From NCBI GenBank assembly GCA_023264995.1, contig JAHFUR010000017.1:1-64000 (forward strand): DNA of 64,000 nt, in the 5' to 3' direction. The notes beneath the pieces were generated by a model that did not search any database, had not been told where the DNA came from, and saw only the letters and a program-made list of their open reading frames with translations. A program made the translations under genes and the position numbers. Within the stretch, counting starts at the first letter, position 1; each line of letters opens with the position of its first letter. The stretch is from Acidimicrobiia bacterium. Its GTDB lineage: Bacteria > Actinomycetota > Acidimicrobiia > Acidimicrobiales > AC-14. Positions 25,208-33,263 of the stretch are shown here, piece after piece.

Positions 25208-25690
25208 CGGGCGGCGACCGATGTTGACCGGGGGTCGGCGGCGCCCGAGTGTTCCCCGCCTCGCCATCGTCCCGACCGCCGGCGTTCATCAGCCCGTCAT
25301 CTCCGCGGCGTAGACAAGCTCCGAAGGCCTTCGCCCGGTCCCGCCGCACCACGACAGCGGCGGACCGGGACCAAGATCCACAGCTCTGCCCGCCAATTCC
25401 CCAGGTTGCTCCCCTTCCAATGCACAGCCGGCCCGGTCCATACTCTCCTTGTCCGGGACGGAACGGAGGTTGCGCAAGCGGCCGAAGGGACAGAACGGGC
25501 AAGGCTTCACACTCACCGGTGTTCCTCCCGGGGAATATCGGGCTGGCCGGTGCCTGCCTCTGGGCGGCACAGGGTGGTCGTGTGAGGCTGCGAGGTTGGT
25601 CCCGAGAAGTTCAGCGGCTCCGGCTGCAGGGCTACTCGGGGCCGCTTCGCGTCCGGCCCAAAATCGCGTCGCCGCTACGATGACCTCCAC
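25208..25690. other. Gene-free stretch between the STAND gene and ppk1
   Basis: About 480 bp with no frame resembling a protein, no tRNA-like clover leaf and no strong hairpin next to the STAND stop. The only recognisable element is the ppk1 -10 box at its right end. An 8-bp inverted pair (GGACCGGG and CCCGGTCC, about 70 bp apart) may be chance. It is the longest non-coding gap in the window and could be the scar of the cassette insertion. Confidence 0.6.
25676..25681 (+). promoter_or_regulatory. -10 box of ppk1
   Basis: TACGAT ends 9 nt before the GTG at 25691, a near-leaderless arrangement. No PHO box is seen upstream. Confidence 0.45.
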
Positions 25691-27817
25691 GTGACCGACC
25701 TGGACCAGGCGGCCGTCGAGGCCCCGCACGAGGAGCCGGGGCGGCCTCGCTTCCTCAACCGTGAGCTGTCGTGGCTCGATTTCAACGCGCGCGTCCTAGC
25801 CCTGGCCGAGGACCACGACACGCCGGTCCTCGAGCGGGCCAAGTTCCTGGCGATCTTCGCCAACAACCTGGACGAGTTCTTCCAGGTGCGGGTGGCGGCC
25901 CTCCACGACAAGCAGTCCGCCGGCCTCGGGTCGACGTCGCCTGACGGGCTGACGCTCGCTGAGCAGCTTCGGGCCATCCGGGCCCGGGTCACCGAGCTCA
26001 TCGCCCGCCAGGCCCGGGTCTTCCTCGACGACATCGCACCCGCGCTCGGCGACGCCGGCATCGTGCTCTCCGACTGGGAGTCGCTCGACGACGACGACCG
26101 TGAGTACCTGGTCGACGTGTTCAACCGCCGCATCTTCCCGGTGCTGACGCCGCTGGCGGTGGACCCCGGGCACCCGTTCCCGTACATCTCCAACCTGTCG
26201 CTCAACCTGGCGGTCAGCGTGCGTGACCCGAGCAACGGGGCCCGCCGTTTCGCCCGCCTGAAGGTCCCGCCCCTCCTCCCCCGGTTCGTCGTCATGCCCG
26301 ACGGCGAGCGGTTCGTGGCCGTCGAGCAGGTGATCGCCGCCCATCTCGGGCTGCTGTTCCCGGGCATGGAGATCGAAGAGCACGACACCTTCCGGGTCAC
26401 CCGCAACGCCGACGTCACGCTTGAGGACGACGAGGAGGCCGACGACCTGCTGGCTGCCGTGGAGCTCGAGCTCCGCCGCCGGCGCTTCGGTCGCGCCGTG
26501 CGCCTCGAGGTGTCCACCACCATCTCCGCCGAGACCGTCGAGCTCTTGCTCCGGGAGCTGGAGCTGGCGGCTGACGACGTCTACGTCGTCGACGGCCCCC
26601 TCGAGCTGAACGGGCTCATGGCCGTCTACGACCTCGACCGCCCCGACCTGAAGGACCCGGCGTGGGTCGGGGTGACCCAGCCGGTCCTTGTCGACGAGGA
26701 CGGCGACGCCCTCGACCTGTTCGCCGTCCTCCGCCAGGGCGACGTCCTGGTCCACCACCCCTACGACTCGTTCTCGACGTCGGTGGTCGCCTTCATCGAG
26801 CAGGCCGCGCTCGACCCCCAGGTCCTGGCCATCAAGCAGACCCTGTACCGGACCTCCGGCGACAGCCCGATCATCAAGGCCCTGATCCGGGCGGCCGAGG
26901 GCGGCAAGCAGGTGGCCGCCCTGGTCGAGCTCAAGGCCCGCTTCGACGAGCAGGCCAACATCGCCTGGGCCCGGGCGCTGGAAGAGGCGGGCGTCCATGT
27001 GGTCTACGGGCTGGTCGGCCTCAAGACCCACACCAAGACCTCATTGGTGGTCCGGGACGAAGGCGACAGCATCCGCCACTACTGCCACATCGGGACCGGC
27101 AACTACAACCCGAAAACGGCCCGGATCTACGAGGACCTCGGCCTCCTCTCGGCCGACGCCGAGCTGGGCGCCGACCTGGCCCAGTTGTTCAACTACCTCA
27201 CCGGCTACAGCCGACAGACCCGCTACCGCCGGCTCCTGGTCGCTCCTGCCGGGCTCCGTCAGGCCGTCCTCGACCTCATCGCCACCGAGCGCGACGCCAC
27301 CGACCGGCGAGGCCGCATCGTCATGAAGATGAACAGCCTCGTCGACACGACGATCATCGACGCCCTGTACGAGGCGTCCCAGGCGGGGGTCGAGATCGAC
27401 CTGGTCGTGCGGGGCATCTGCTGCCTGCGCCCCGGCGTGCCCGGCCTTTCGGGCAGCATCCGCGTGCGGTCGGTCGTCGGGCGCTTCCTCGAGCACTCCC
27501 GCGTCCTGGCCTTCGGGGAGCGGGGCCAGCGCCGCTATTTCATCGGGTCCGCGGACCTCATGCCCCGCAACCTCGACCGGCGGGTGGAGGCCATCACGCC
27601 CATCGACGACCCCGCCCTCCAGGCCCGCATCCAGGAGGTGCTCGACGTCAACCTGGCCGACGACACCTTGGCGTGGGAGCTGACCGCCGACGGCGCCTGG
27701 ACCAAGGTGACCACCGTCGAGGGCACCAACACCCATCTCCGGCTCCAGGAGCTGGCCTTCGAACGGGCCCGGCGCCACCGGGCCCCCGGCGCCGAGGACG
27801 TGCCCGGTGCCGACTGA
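25691..27817 (+). CDS. ppk1: Polyphosphate kinase PPK1
   Basis: Makes long-chain inorganic polyphosphate from the gamma phosphate of ATP, reversibly. 708 residues is the full family length. The N-terminal domain opens FLNRELSWLDFNARVL. The head domain has the AIFANNLDEFFQVRVA stretch. The catalytic histidine is in HYCHIGTGNYN (H466), followed by YEDLGLLSAD. GSADLMPRNLDRR marks the C-terminal domain. The next gene starts inside its 3' end (11-bp overlap), coupling it to a polyphosphate-associated CYTH-CHAD protein. Confidence 0.97.
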   Translation: MTDLDQAAVEAPHEEPGRPRFLNRELSWLDFNARVLALAEDHDTPVLERAKFLAIFANNLDEFFQVRVAALHDKQSAGLGSTSPDGLTLAEQLRAIRARVTELIARQARVFLDDIAPALGDAGIVLSDWESLDDDDREYLVDVFNRRIFPVLTPLAVDPGHPFPYISNLSLNLAVSVRDPSNGARRFARLKVPPLLPRFVVMPDGERFVAVEQVIAAHLGLLFPGMEIEEHDTFRVTRNADVTLEDDEEADDLLAAVELELRRRRFGRAVRLEVSTTISAETVELLLRELELAADDVYVVDGPLELNGLMAVYDLDRPDLKDPAWVGVTQPVLVDEDGDALDLFAVLRQGDVLVHHPYDSFSTSVVAFIEQAALDPQVLAIKQTLYRTSGDSPIIKALIRAAEGGKQVAALVELKARFDEQANIAWARALEEAGVHVVYGLVGLKTHTKTSLVVRDEGDSIRHYCHIGTGNYNPKTARIYEDLGLLSADAELGADLAQLFNYLTGYSRQTRYRRLLVAPAGLRQAVLDLIATERDATDRRGRIVMKMNSLVDTTIIDALYEASQAGVEIDLVVRGICCLRPGVPGLSGSIRVRSVVGRFLEHSRVLAFGERGQRRYFIGSADLMPRNLDRRVEAITPIDDPALQARIQEVLDVNLADDTLAWELTADGAWTKVTTVEGTNTHLRLQELAFERARRHRAPGAEDVPGAD

Positions 27818-29297
27818 GACCGAGGTGAAGATGGGGGCGTGGGCCGGCTTCGCCGTCCCCGACCTCGACGGGGTCGTCGACGGCGTCACCGCCACCACCC
27901 GGGCGACGCGCACCCTCCTCGCCGTCTACTACGACACCGCCGACCTGCGCCTGGCCCGCTGGGGCGTCACCCTGCGCCACCGCACGCGCGTGGGGGGCGG
28001 GACCGGGACCTGGACGGTCAAGCTGCCCGACGGCAACGACGGGCCGGCGCTCGTGCGCCGTGAGCTGTCGTTCGAGGGCTCGGCCGCGAAGATGCCGGCG
28101 GCAGCGGCGTCACTGGTCATGGCCTTCGCCCGGACATCGCCGCTGGCGCCGGTGGCCCGCCTCCGGACCGTGCGTACCGGCGTCAACCTGCTCGACGGTG
28201 AGGGCGCCGTCGTCGCCGAGGTCGTCGACGACGAGGTCTCGGTCCTCCATGCCGGCCGCGTCGCCGCCCGGTTCCGCGAGGTCGAGGTGGAGCTGGGCGA
28301 GCGACCGCCGCCCGCACTGGCCGCCGCCGTCGTCGCCCGCCTCCGCGCCGCCGGCGCCGGCCCGCCCGACACCATGCCCAAGGTCATCCGTGCCCTCGGC
28401 CCGCGCGCCCTGGCCCCGCCCGACGTCGCGCCGGCGCCGCTGGGCCGGAACCCGTCGGGCGCGGTGTTCGTCCGCCGGGCGATCGCCGTTGCTGTCGAGC
28501 GCATCCTCCGCCACGACCCCGGTGTGCGCATCGGCGACGACCCCGAGGACGTCCACCAGGCCCGTGTCGGCACCCGCCGGCTGCGCTCCGACCTGCGCAC
28601 CTTCGCCCCGCTCATCGACGAGGCATGGCTGTCGTCACTGCGCGACGAGCTGCGCTGGCTGGGCGGCGCCCTCGGGAAGGTGCGCGACGCCGATGTGCTC
28701 ACCGAACGCCTGCACGCCCAGGCGGCCGGCGTACCTGAGATCGACGGCGCCGGGCTGGCGCCCATCTTCCTCCGGCTGGCGCTCGAGCGTGACGAGGCAC
28801 GCCACGAGCTGCTGGCGGTCATGGCCGGCGCCCGCTACCTCGACCTCCTGGACCGGCTCGTCGCCGGCGCCGCCGCGGCGCCGTGCCGGCACATTGCCGA
28901 GAAGCGGGCTTCCGCCACCATCCCCGGGCTCGTGGCCGGCCCGTGGGGCCGGCTGGCCAAGGCCGTCGCTGCCCTCCCACGCCACCCCCCCGACGCCGAC
29001 CTGCACCGGGTACGCATCCTGGCCAAGCGGGCCCGCTATGCCGCCGAGGCCGCCGCTCCGTTGGCCGGGCGGAAGGCGGCGGCGCTCGCCACCGCGCTGG
29101 CCGGCCTCCAGACCGTGCTCGGCGACCACCAGGACGCTGTCGTCGCCGAAGCGTGGCTGCGGGCGGGCCCGAGCCCGACCGGCCCGGCGACGAACGCGCT
29201 GATCGCCCGGCAGCAGGCCGAGGCCGAGATGGGCCGGCGGCAGTGGCGAGCGGCCTGGGCCAAGGCCTCGGCCCCCCGCCTGCGGACATGGCTGTGA
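27807..29297 (+). CDS. CYTH-CHAD domain protein
   Basis: 496 residues. The N-terminal CYTH (triphosphate tunnel) domain starts with the ExExK motif ETEVK at residues 4-8 and binds triphosphate-type ligands with metal. The C-terminal CHAD domain is all-helical with conserved basic residues, beginning VHQARVGTRRLRSDLRTF and later HRVRILAKRARYAAEA; CHAD domains bind polyphosphate. The GTG start lies within ppk1, and the following Nudix gene starts within this one, so polyphosphate synthesis, binding and hydrolysis are linked. It may be an inorganic triphosphatase or polyphosphate-granule protein. Confidence 0.92.
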   Translation: MPTETEVKMGAWAGFAVPDLDGVVDGVTATTRATRTLLAVYYDTADLRLARWGVTLRHRTRVGGGTGTWTVKLPDGNDGPALVRRELSFEGSAAKMPAAAASLVMAFARTSPLAPVARLRTVRTGVNLLDGEGAVVAEVVDDEVSVLHAGRVAARFREVEVELGERPPPALAAAVVARLRAAGAGPPDTMPKVIRALGPRALAPPDVAPAPLGRNPSGAVFVRRAIAVAVERILRHDPGVRIGDDPEDVHQARVGTRRLRSDLRTFAPLIDEAWLSSLRDELRWLGGALGKVRDADVLTERLHAQAAGVPEIDGAGLAPIFLRLALERDEARHELLAVMAGARYLDLLDRLVAGAAAAPCRHIAEKRASATIPGLVAGPWGRLAKAVAALPRHPPDADLHRVRILAKRARYAAEAAAPLAGRKAAALATALAGLQTVLGDHQDAVVAEAWLRAGPSPTGPATNALIARQQAEAEMGRRQWRAAWAKASAPRLRTWL

Positions 29298-29707
29298 CGG
29301 TGCCTGGCACCACCGTCGTCCAGGCCGCCGGCGGCGTGGTGTGGCGCCGGACCGCCGCCGGCGGGCTCGAGGTCCTGCTGGTGCACCGGCCCCGCTACGA
29401 CGACTGGACGGTGCCCAAGGGGAAGCTGGAGACGGGCGAGGACCACGCCGGCGCCGCCCTGCGTGAGGTCGAGGAGGAAACCGGCCTGCGCTGCTCCCTC
29501 GGACCGGAGCTGGGGTCAACCTTCTACCGCGACCGCCGGGACCGCCCGAAGCAGGTCCGGTACTGGGCCATGACGCCGGCCGGCGGCGCCTTCGTGGCCA
29601 CCGAGGAGGTCGACGAGCTGCGGTGGTTGCCGATCGCCGCCGCCCGCACACTCATCACCTACCCGCGCGACCAGGTCATGTTCGACGCATTGGAGCGGAC
29701 CGTCTGA
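29288..29707 (+). CDS. Nudix hydrolase (N-terminal half of a MutT1-like pair)
   Basis: 139 residues with a perfect Nudix box: GKLETGEDHAGAALREVE followed by EETGL. The opening VQAAGGVVWRR and HRPRYDDWTVPKG are typical of mycobacterial MutT1-type enzymes, which hydrolyse 8-oxo-GTP/dGTP and diadenosine polyphosphates. In mycobacteria the Nudix domain is joined to a histidine-phosphatase domain and the gene lies beside ppk1. Here the second domain is a separate gene overlapping by one base. The start is ATG 29288, or GTG 29294 (GTGA overlap with the CYTH-CHAD stop). Confidence 0.88.
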   Translation: MAVTVPGTTVVQAAGGVVWRRTAAGGLEVLLVHRPRYDDWTVPKGKLETGEDHAGAALREVEEETGLRCSLGPELGSTFYRDRRDRPKQVRYWAMTPAGGAFVATEEVDELRWLPIAAARTLITYPRDQVMFDALERTV

Positions 29708-30150
29708 TGGCCGTCCTCCTCGTCCGCCACGCCAAGGCCGGCAACCCCGGGAGATGGCCCGGACCGGACGACCTCCGGCCGCTCACGGCCAAGGGGGACG
29801 CCCAGGCGGCCGGCTTGGTCGAGGCCTACGCCGGCTTCGACATCGGACGCGTCCTGTCCAGCCCGTACCTCCGCTGCGTCCAGACCGTCGCCCCGCTCGC
29901 CGCCGACCGGGGCGCCGTCGTCGAAGCGTGTGCCGACCTCGCCGAGGGCCACGGCCACGCCGGCGTCGCCCTGGTACGGAGCCTGTTTGCCGGCGCGGCG
30001 AGCGACGTCGTCCTCTGCACACACGGCGACGTGATCGAGGAGGTGCTCGACGCCCTCGGCGTCGTGCGCGACGGCTGGACGGCGAAGGGCGCCACCTGGG
30101 TGCTCGACGCAGCCGGTGCCCGCCACCTGCCGCCGCCCGAGGCCGGGTAG
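29707..30150 (+). CDS. Histidine phosphatase (SixA/RHG type), C-terminal half of a MutT1-like pair
   Basis: 147 residues starting MAVLLVRHAKAG, with the RHG-type phosphohistidine motif. SSPYLRCVQT and VLCTHGDVIEEVL supply the other catalytic residues of the SixA-like branch. The ATG overlaps the Nudix stop codon (TGATG), so the two proteins should be made in step. It could dephosphorylate the product of the Nudix reaction or act on phosphohistidine proteins. It converges with the PadR gene, with four bases between the stops. Confidence 0.88.
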   Translation: MAVLLVRHAKAGNPGRWPGPDDLRPLTAKGDAQAAGLVEAYAGFDIGRVLSSPYLRCVQTVAPLAADRGAVVEACADLAEGHGHAGVALVRSLFAGAASDVVLCTHGDVIEEVLDALGVVRDGWTAKGATWVLDAAGARHLPPPEAG

Positions 30151-30154
30151 CGCC

Positions 30155-30532
30155 TCAGCTCGCGGCAGGTACGCCGGCGACGCTCACCGGCCCGCCCCGG
30201 CGCAGCAGGCTGCGGTACCGGGCCAGCCAGGCGACGAGATGGCGGTCGGCCTCCCGAAGGCTGACCGACGCCACGGCGGCCCAGTCGCGGCCGGCGTGGG
30301 TGACGGTGTAGGTCCGCCGGGCCGGCCCGGCCGGTGACGCGTCCCACGCCGACGCCACGAGGCCGTCGGCCTCCATGACCCGCAGGGTGCGGTAGACGAA
30401 GCCCCGGTCGGCGGTTCCCAGACCGAGCGGGGCGAGGAGGGCGGGGAGGTCGTAGCCGTGGGTCGGCGCCTCACCCAGCACAAGCAGTAGCGAGGCCCGG
30501 AAGTGGTCACGGGGCAGCACTGTCGGCTCCAT
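30155..30532 (-). CDS. PadR-family transcriptional regulator
   Basis: 125 residues. An N-terminal winged helix (ASLLLVLGEAPTHGYDL, DRGFVYRTLRVMEADGLVAS) is followed by RRTYTVTHAGRDW and a short helical dimerisation tail, the PadR layout. PadR proteins usually repress stress or efflux genes. The ATG at 30532 is fixed by a TAGGTT box 7 nt upstream; the longer frame to 30619 would cross that promoter. It is divergent from ppx with about 90 bp between the starts, so it might regulate itself and ppx. Confidence 0.85.
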   Translation of the reverse strand: MEPTVLPRDHFRASLLLVLGEAPTHGYDLPALLAPLGLGTADRGFVYRTLRVMEADGLVASAWDASPAGPARRTYTVTHAGRDWAAVASVSLREADRHLVAWLARYRSLLRRGGPVSVAGVPAAS

Positions 30533-30539
30533 GGCCCCG

Positions 30540-30545
30540 AACCTA
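30540..30545 (-). promoter_or_regulatory. -10 box of the PadR gene
   Basis: TAGGTT on the minus strand with exactly 7 nt to the ATG at 30532. Confidence 0.5.
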
Positions 30546-30607
30546 CGGCCCCAACATGATCGGCCGGTTTCCTGACGACGACGTCCGGGTGAACAGGGCG
30601 CGGGGCC

Positions 30608-30613
30608 TAACCT
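30608..30613 (+). promoter_or_regulatory. -10 box of ppx
   Basis: TAACCT ends 8 nt before the ATG at 30622. This favours that start over the in-frame ATG at 30556. Confidence 0.5.
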
Positions 30614-30621
30614 CGTCACAG

Positions 30622-32151
30622 ATGCGCATTGCCGCCTTCGACCTCGGGTCGAACTCGTTCCATCTCCTCGTGGTCGACGCCCACGCCGACGGCACCTTCG
30701 TCCCCCTCATCAAGGACAAGGACATGCTCCGCCTCGGCGACGCCGTCGGCCGTGAAGGCCGGATCCCGGACCTGTTGGCCGACCGGGCGGTGGAGACCGT
30801 CGAGCGGTTCCGGCGCATGGCCATCGGCGCCGGTACCGAGGAGATCCATGCATGCGGCACGGCCGCCCTGCGCGAGGCGGAGAACGGCGGCGAGGTCGTC
30901 GACCGCATGGCCGTCGAGGCCGGCGTCAAGGTGCGGGTCATCAGCGGCCAGGAGGAGGCCCGCCTGATCTTCGACGCGGTGCGCACCGCGGTGGTCATCG
31001 ACCCGGCGCCGGCGCTGTGCCTTGACCTGGGCGGCGGCAGCCTGGAGATCATGGTCGGCGACCGCTCGGGCCTGCGCCTGGCGGCCAGCGTGCAGCTCGG
31101 CGTGGCCCGGCTGGCCGCCGAGCTGGTCACCGGTGACCCCTTCACGCCCGACGACGTCCGCCGGGTCGACCAGCGGGTCACGGGCGTGCTGGCACCGCTG
31201 GCCGACGAGGTCGCCCGGCTGCGCCCGGCCATGGCCGTCGGCAGCAGCGGGACCTTCTGCGACCTGGCCCAGATGGTGGCCGCCCGGAGGACCGGGAGCG
31301 TGCCGCTGTCCATCAACCAGTTCACGTTCAGCCGCGACGAGCTGCTCCCGCTGCACGAGGAGCTGCTCTCCCTGCGGTCCTCGGAGCGGGCCGGCCTGGC
31401 CGGGTTGGAGGACAAGCGGGCCGACATCATCCCGGTCGGGTCCACGCTCCTGCTCACGGCGATGGAGCTGTTCGGGTTCGACCGCATGACCGTCAGCGAA
31501 TGGGCCCTGCGCGAGGGCATCGTCCTCGACGCCATCCCCCGGCACGAGGCGGCCGACTGGTCCGGTGACCCCCGGGCCATCCGCGCCGCCTCGGTGCTGC
31601 AACTGGCCCGCCGGTGCAACTGGGACGAAGGCCACAGCCGCCAGACCGCCCGCCTGGCCCTCGACCTCTTCGACCAGACCCTCGCCCTCCACGGGCTCGG
31701 CCCTGACGACCGGGAGCTCCTGGAGCACGCCAGCATGCTCCACGACATCGGCGAGCACGTCGCCACCGCGTCGCACCACAAGCACACCGCGTACCTCATC
31801 CAGCACGGACGCCTGCGGGGCTTCACCCCCGGGGAGGTCGACTTCGTCGCCGCCCTGGCCCGGGCACACCGCGGCGGGGGGCCAAAGCCGTCCCATGAGC
31901 CCTTCGCGTCCCTCGACCGCGACGCCCGCGACAGGGTCACCCGCCTCGCCGCCCTCCTGCGCATCGCCGACGGCCTGGACCGCGGCCGGGCCGGGAAGGT
32001 GAGCGGCATCGAGGTCACCGTCGGCACCACGAGAGCCCGCCTCGTCGTCCACACGGAGTCCGACGTCGACATCGAGCTGTGGGGGGCGCGGCGCAAGCGG
32101 GAGCTGTTCGAGCGGCTCTTCCGCCGGCGGCTCGATGTCGTGGCCGGCTAA
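30622..32151 (+). CDS. ppx: Exopolyphosphatase / GppA phosphatase
   Basis: 509 residues of the ASKHA-fold Ppx/GppA family, which release phosphate from polyphosphate ends or convert pppGpp to ppGpp. FDLGSNSFHLLVV binds phosphate 1, CGTAALREAEN and SGQEEARLIF follow, then LDLGGGSLEIMVG and VGSSGTFCDLAQM. An HD-type helical domain begins near residue 330, with EHASMLHDIGEHV carrying the HD pair. The start at 30622 fits both the conserved N-terminus and the -10 box. It closes the polyphosphate section with ppk1, CYTH-CHAD and the Nudix pair. Confidence 0.94.
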   Translation: MRIAAFDLGSNSFHLLVVDAHADGTFVPLIKDKDMLRLGDAVGREGRIPDLLADRAVETVERFRRMAIGAGTEEIHACGTAALREAENGGEVVDRMAVEAGVKVRVISGQEEARLIFDAVRTAVVIDPAPALCLDLGGGSLEIMVGDRSGLRLAASVQLGVARLAAELVTGDPFTPDDVRRVDQRVTGVLAPLADEVARLRPAMAVGSSGTFCDLAQMVAARRTGSVPLSINQFTFSRDELLPLHEELLSLRSSERAGLAGLEDKRADIIPVGSTLLLTAMELFGFDRMTVSEWALREGIVLDAIPRHEAADWSGDPRAIRAASVLQLARRCNWDEGHSRQTARLALDLFDQTLALHGLGPDDRELLEHASMLHDIGEHVATASHHKHTAYLIQHGRLRGFTPGEVDFVAALARAHRGGGPKPSHEPFASLDRDARDRVTRLAALLRIADGLDRGRAGKVSGIEVTVGTTRARLVVHTESDVDIELWGARRKRELFERLFRRRLDVVAG

Positions 32152-32186
32152 CGCCGGGCACCTTGCGCCGCCGCCGTGGGGACCAC

Positions 32187-32209
32187 TACATTCATCAACA
32201 CATGTTGAT
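32187..32209 (+). promoter_or_regulatory. Promoter and palindromic operator of the SsuABC-like operon
   Basis: A TACATT -10 box (32187-32192) is followed directly by a perfect palindrome, ATCAACA-CA-TGTTGAT (32194-32209), over the likely start of transcription. A repressor bound here would block initiation. The binding protein is not identified. Confidence 0.55.
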
Positions 32210-32224
32210 TTCTGCGCGCACCCG

Positions 32225-33259
32225 ATGACCGATCTCGAAGTCTCCCGGCGGCGGTTCCTCGGGCTGGCTGCCGGCGGTGCTGCCGCGGCGGCCCTCCTGG
32301 CCGCATGCGGGAGCGACGACAGCAAGAACGCGGCTGCGCCGACGACCACGGTGCCGGCGAAGGCGCCGGTGAAGGACTTCGGCGGGAAGACCATCACCAC
32401 CGCGGTCTACGCCAAGAACCACGCCTCCTCGATGCTGTACTGGCAGCAGTTCGCCCCGCCCGGGCTGATCATCAAGCCGGTGATCGTCACCGCCGCGGCC
32501 GAGATCAGCCGCCTTTTGGTCACCGGCGACCTCGACTTCGGCCTGATGGGCTACTACAACACCATCATCGAGGCCAGCACCTCGGGCATCCCCTCCAGGA
32601 TCATCTGCATGTGCTCGCGCCAGGGCATCGGCCTTATCGCCCGGTCGGACCGGGGCATCAAGACGGTTGCCGACCTCAAGGGGAAGAAGGTGGCCGTGCC
32701 GCCCCCCGGCGTGCAGGTGCTGGCCCTGACCGCGGCCCTCGACAAGGTCGGGCTCAAGCTCGACCGTGACGTCACCGCCGTGCCCGTCGCCTTCGCCGAC
32801 CAGCCGGCCGTGCTCGAGCGGGGCGACGTGGATGCCTACATGGGCACCGAGCCGCTGTGCACGCAGAGCGTCGTGTCCGGTCGGGGGATCCGCATCAATG
32901 AGGTGTACGGCACCCCCGCCGGCGACATCAACACCGCCATGTGGGCCGCACCGAAGAACCTCAAGGACGCCGACCTGCTGACCGCGGTGGCCAAGATGCA
33001 GCGCGACGCCGCCGAGTACTTCACTCCGAACGGCGTCAACGCCGCCGACCCCTGGCACAAGCTCCTCGTGGACCAGTTCGAGTACTCCGAAGCGGTGTAC
33101 AAGGCCGTGCTCGACAACGTCGGAGCGGTCTGGAAGTTCGACCAGGCTCGCAAGGCCCAGTTCGAGGGGGCGGCCGACATGATGCTGGCCCAGGGCATCA
33201 TCACCACCAAGCCCAAGATCGACGACCTCCTCCTCCTGGACTACCAGCCCAAGAGCTGA
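32225..33259 (+). CDS. SsuA/NMT1-like ABC substrate-binding lipoprotein (Tat signal)
   Basis: 344 residues. The N-terminus has a twin-arginine motif (SRRRFLGLAAGG) and a lipobox (LLAAC), so it is probably exported folded and lipid-anchored. The mature part resembles periplasmic-fold type II binders for sulfonates, taurine or thiamine precursors: TAVYAKNHASSMLYWQ, GDLDFGLMGYYNTIIEAS, DLKGKKVAVPPPGVQ and AYMGTEPLC. It lies five bases before the permease gene. The ligand is uncertain; alkanesulfonate or another organosulfur compound is suggested by the monooxygenase at the end of the operon. Confidence 0.88.
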   Translation: MTDLEVSRRRFLGLAAGGAAAAALLAACGSDDSKNAAAPTTTVPAKAPVKDFGGKTITTAVYAKNHASSMLYWQQFAPPGLIIKPVIVTAAAEISRLLVTGDLDFGLMGYYNTIIEASTSGIPSRIICMCSRQGIGLIARSDRGIKTVADLKGKKVAVPPPGVQVLALTAALDKVGLKLDRDVTAVPVAFADQPAVLERGDVDAYMGTEPLCTQSVVSGRGIRINEVYGTPAGDINTAMWAAPKNLKDADLLTAVAKMQRDAAEYFTPNGVNAADPWHKLLVDQFEYSEAVYKAVLDNVGAVWKFDQARKAQFEGAADMMLAQGIITTKPKIDDLLLLDYQPKS

Positions 33260-33263
33260 CCCC

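Noticed and set aside
25208-25675. tRNA or small structured RNA
   Set aside because: No T-loop consensus, no clover-leaf pairing and no strong nested stems were found by eye.
25249-25729. Short frames in the gene-free gap before ppk1
   Set aside because: Frames on both strands overlap each other and the ppk1 start, have no domain, and lack a promoter or ribosome-binding site.
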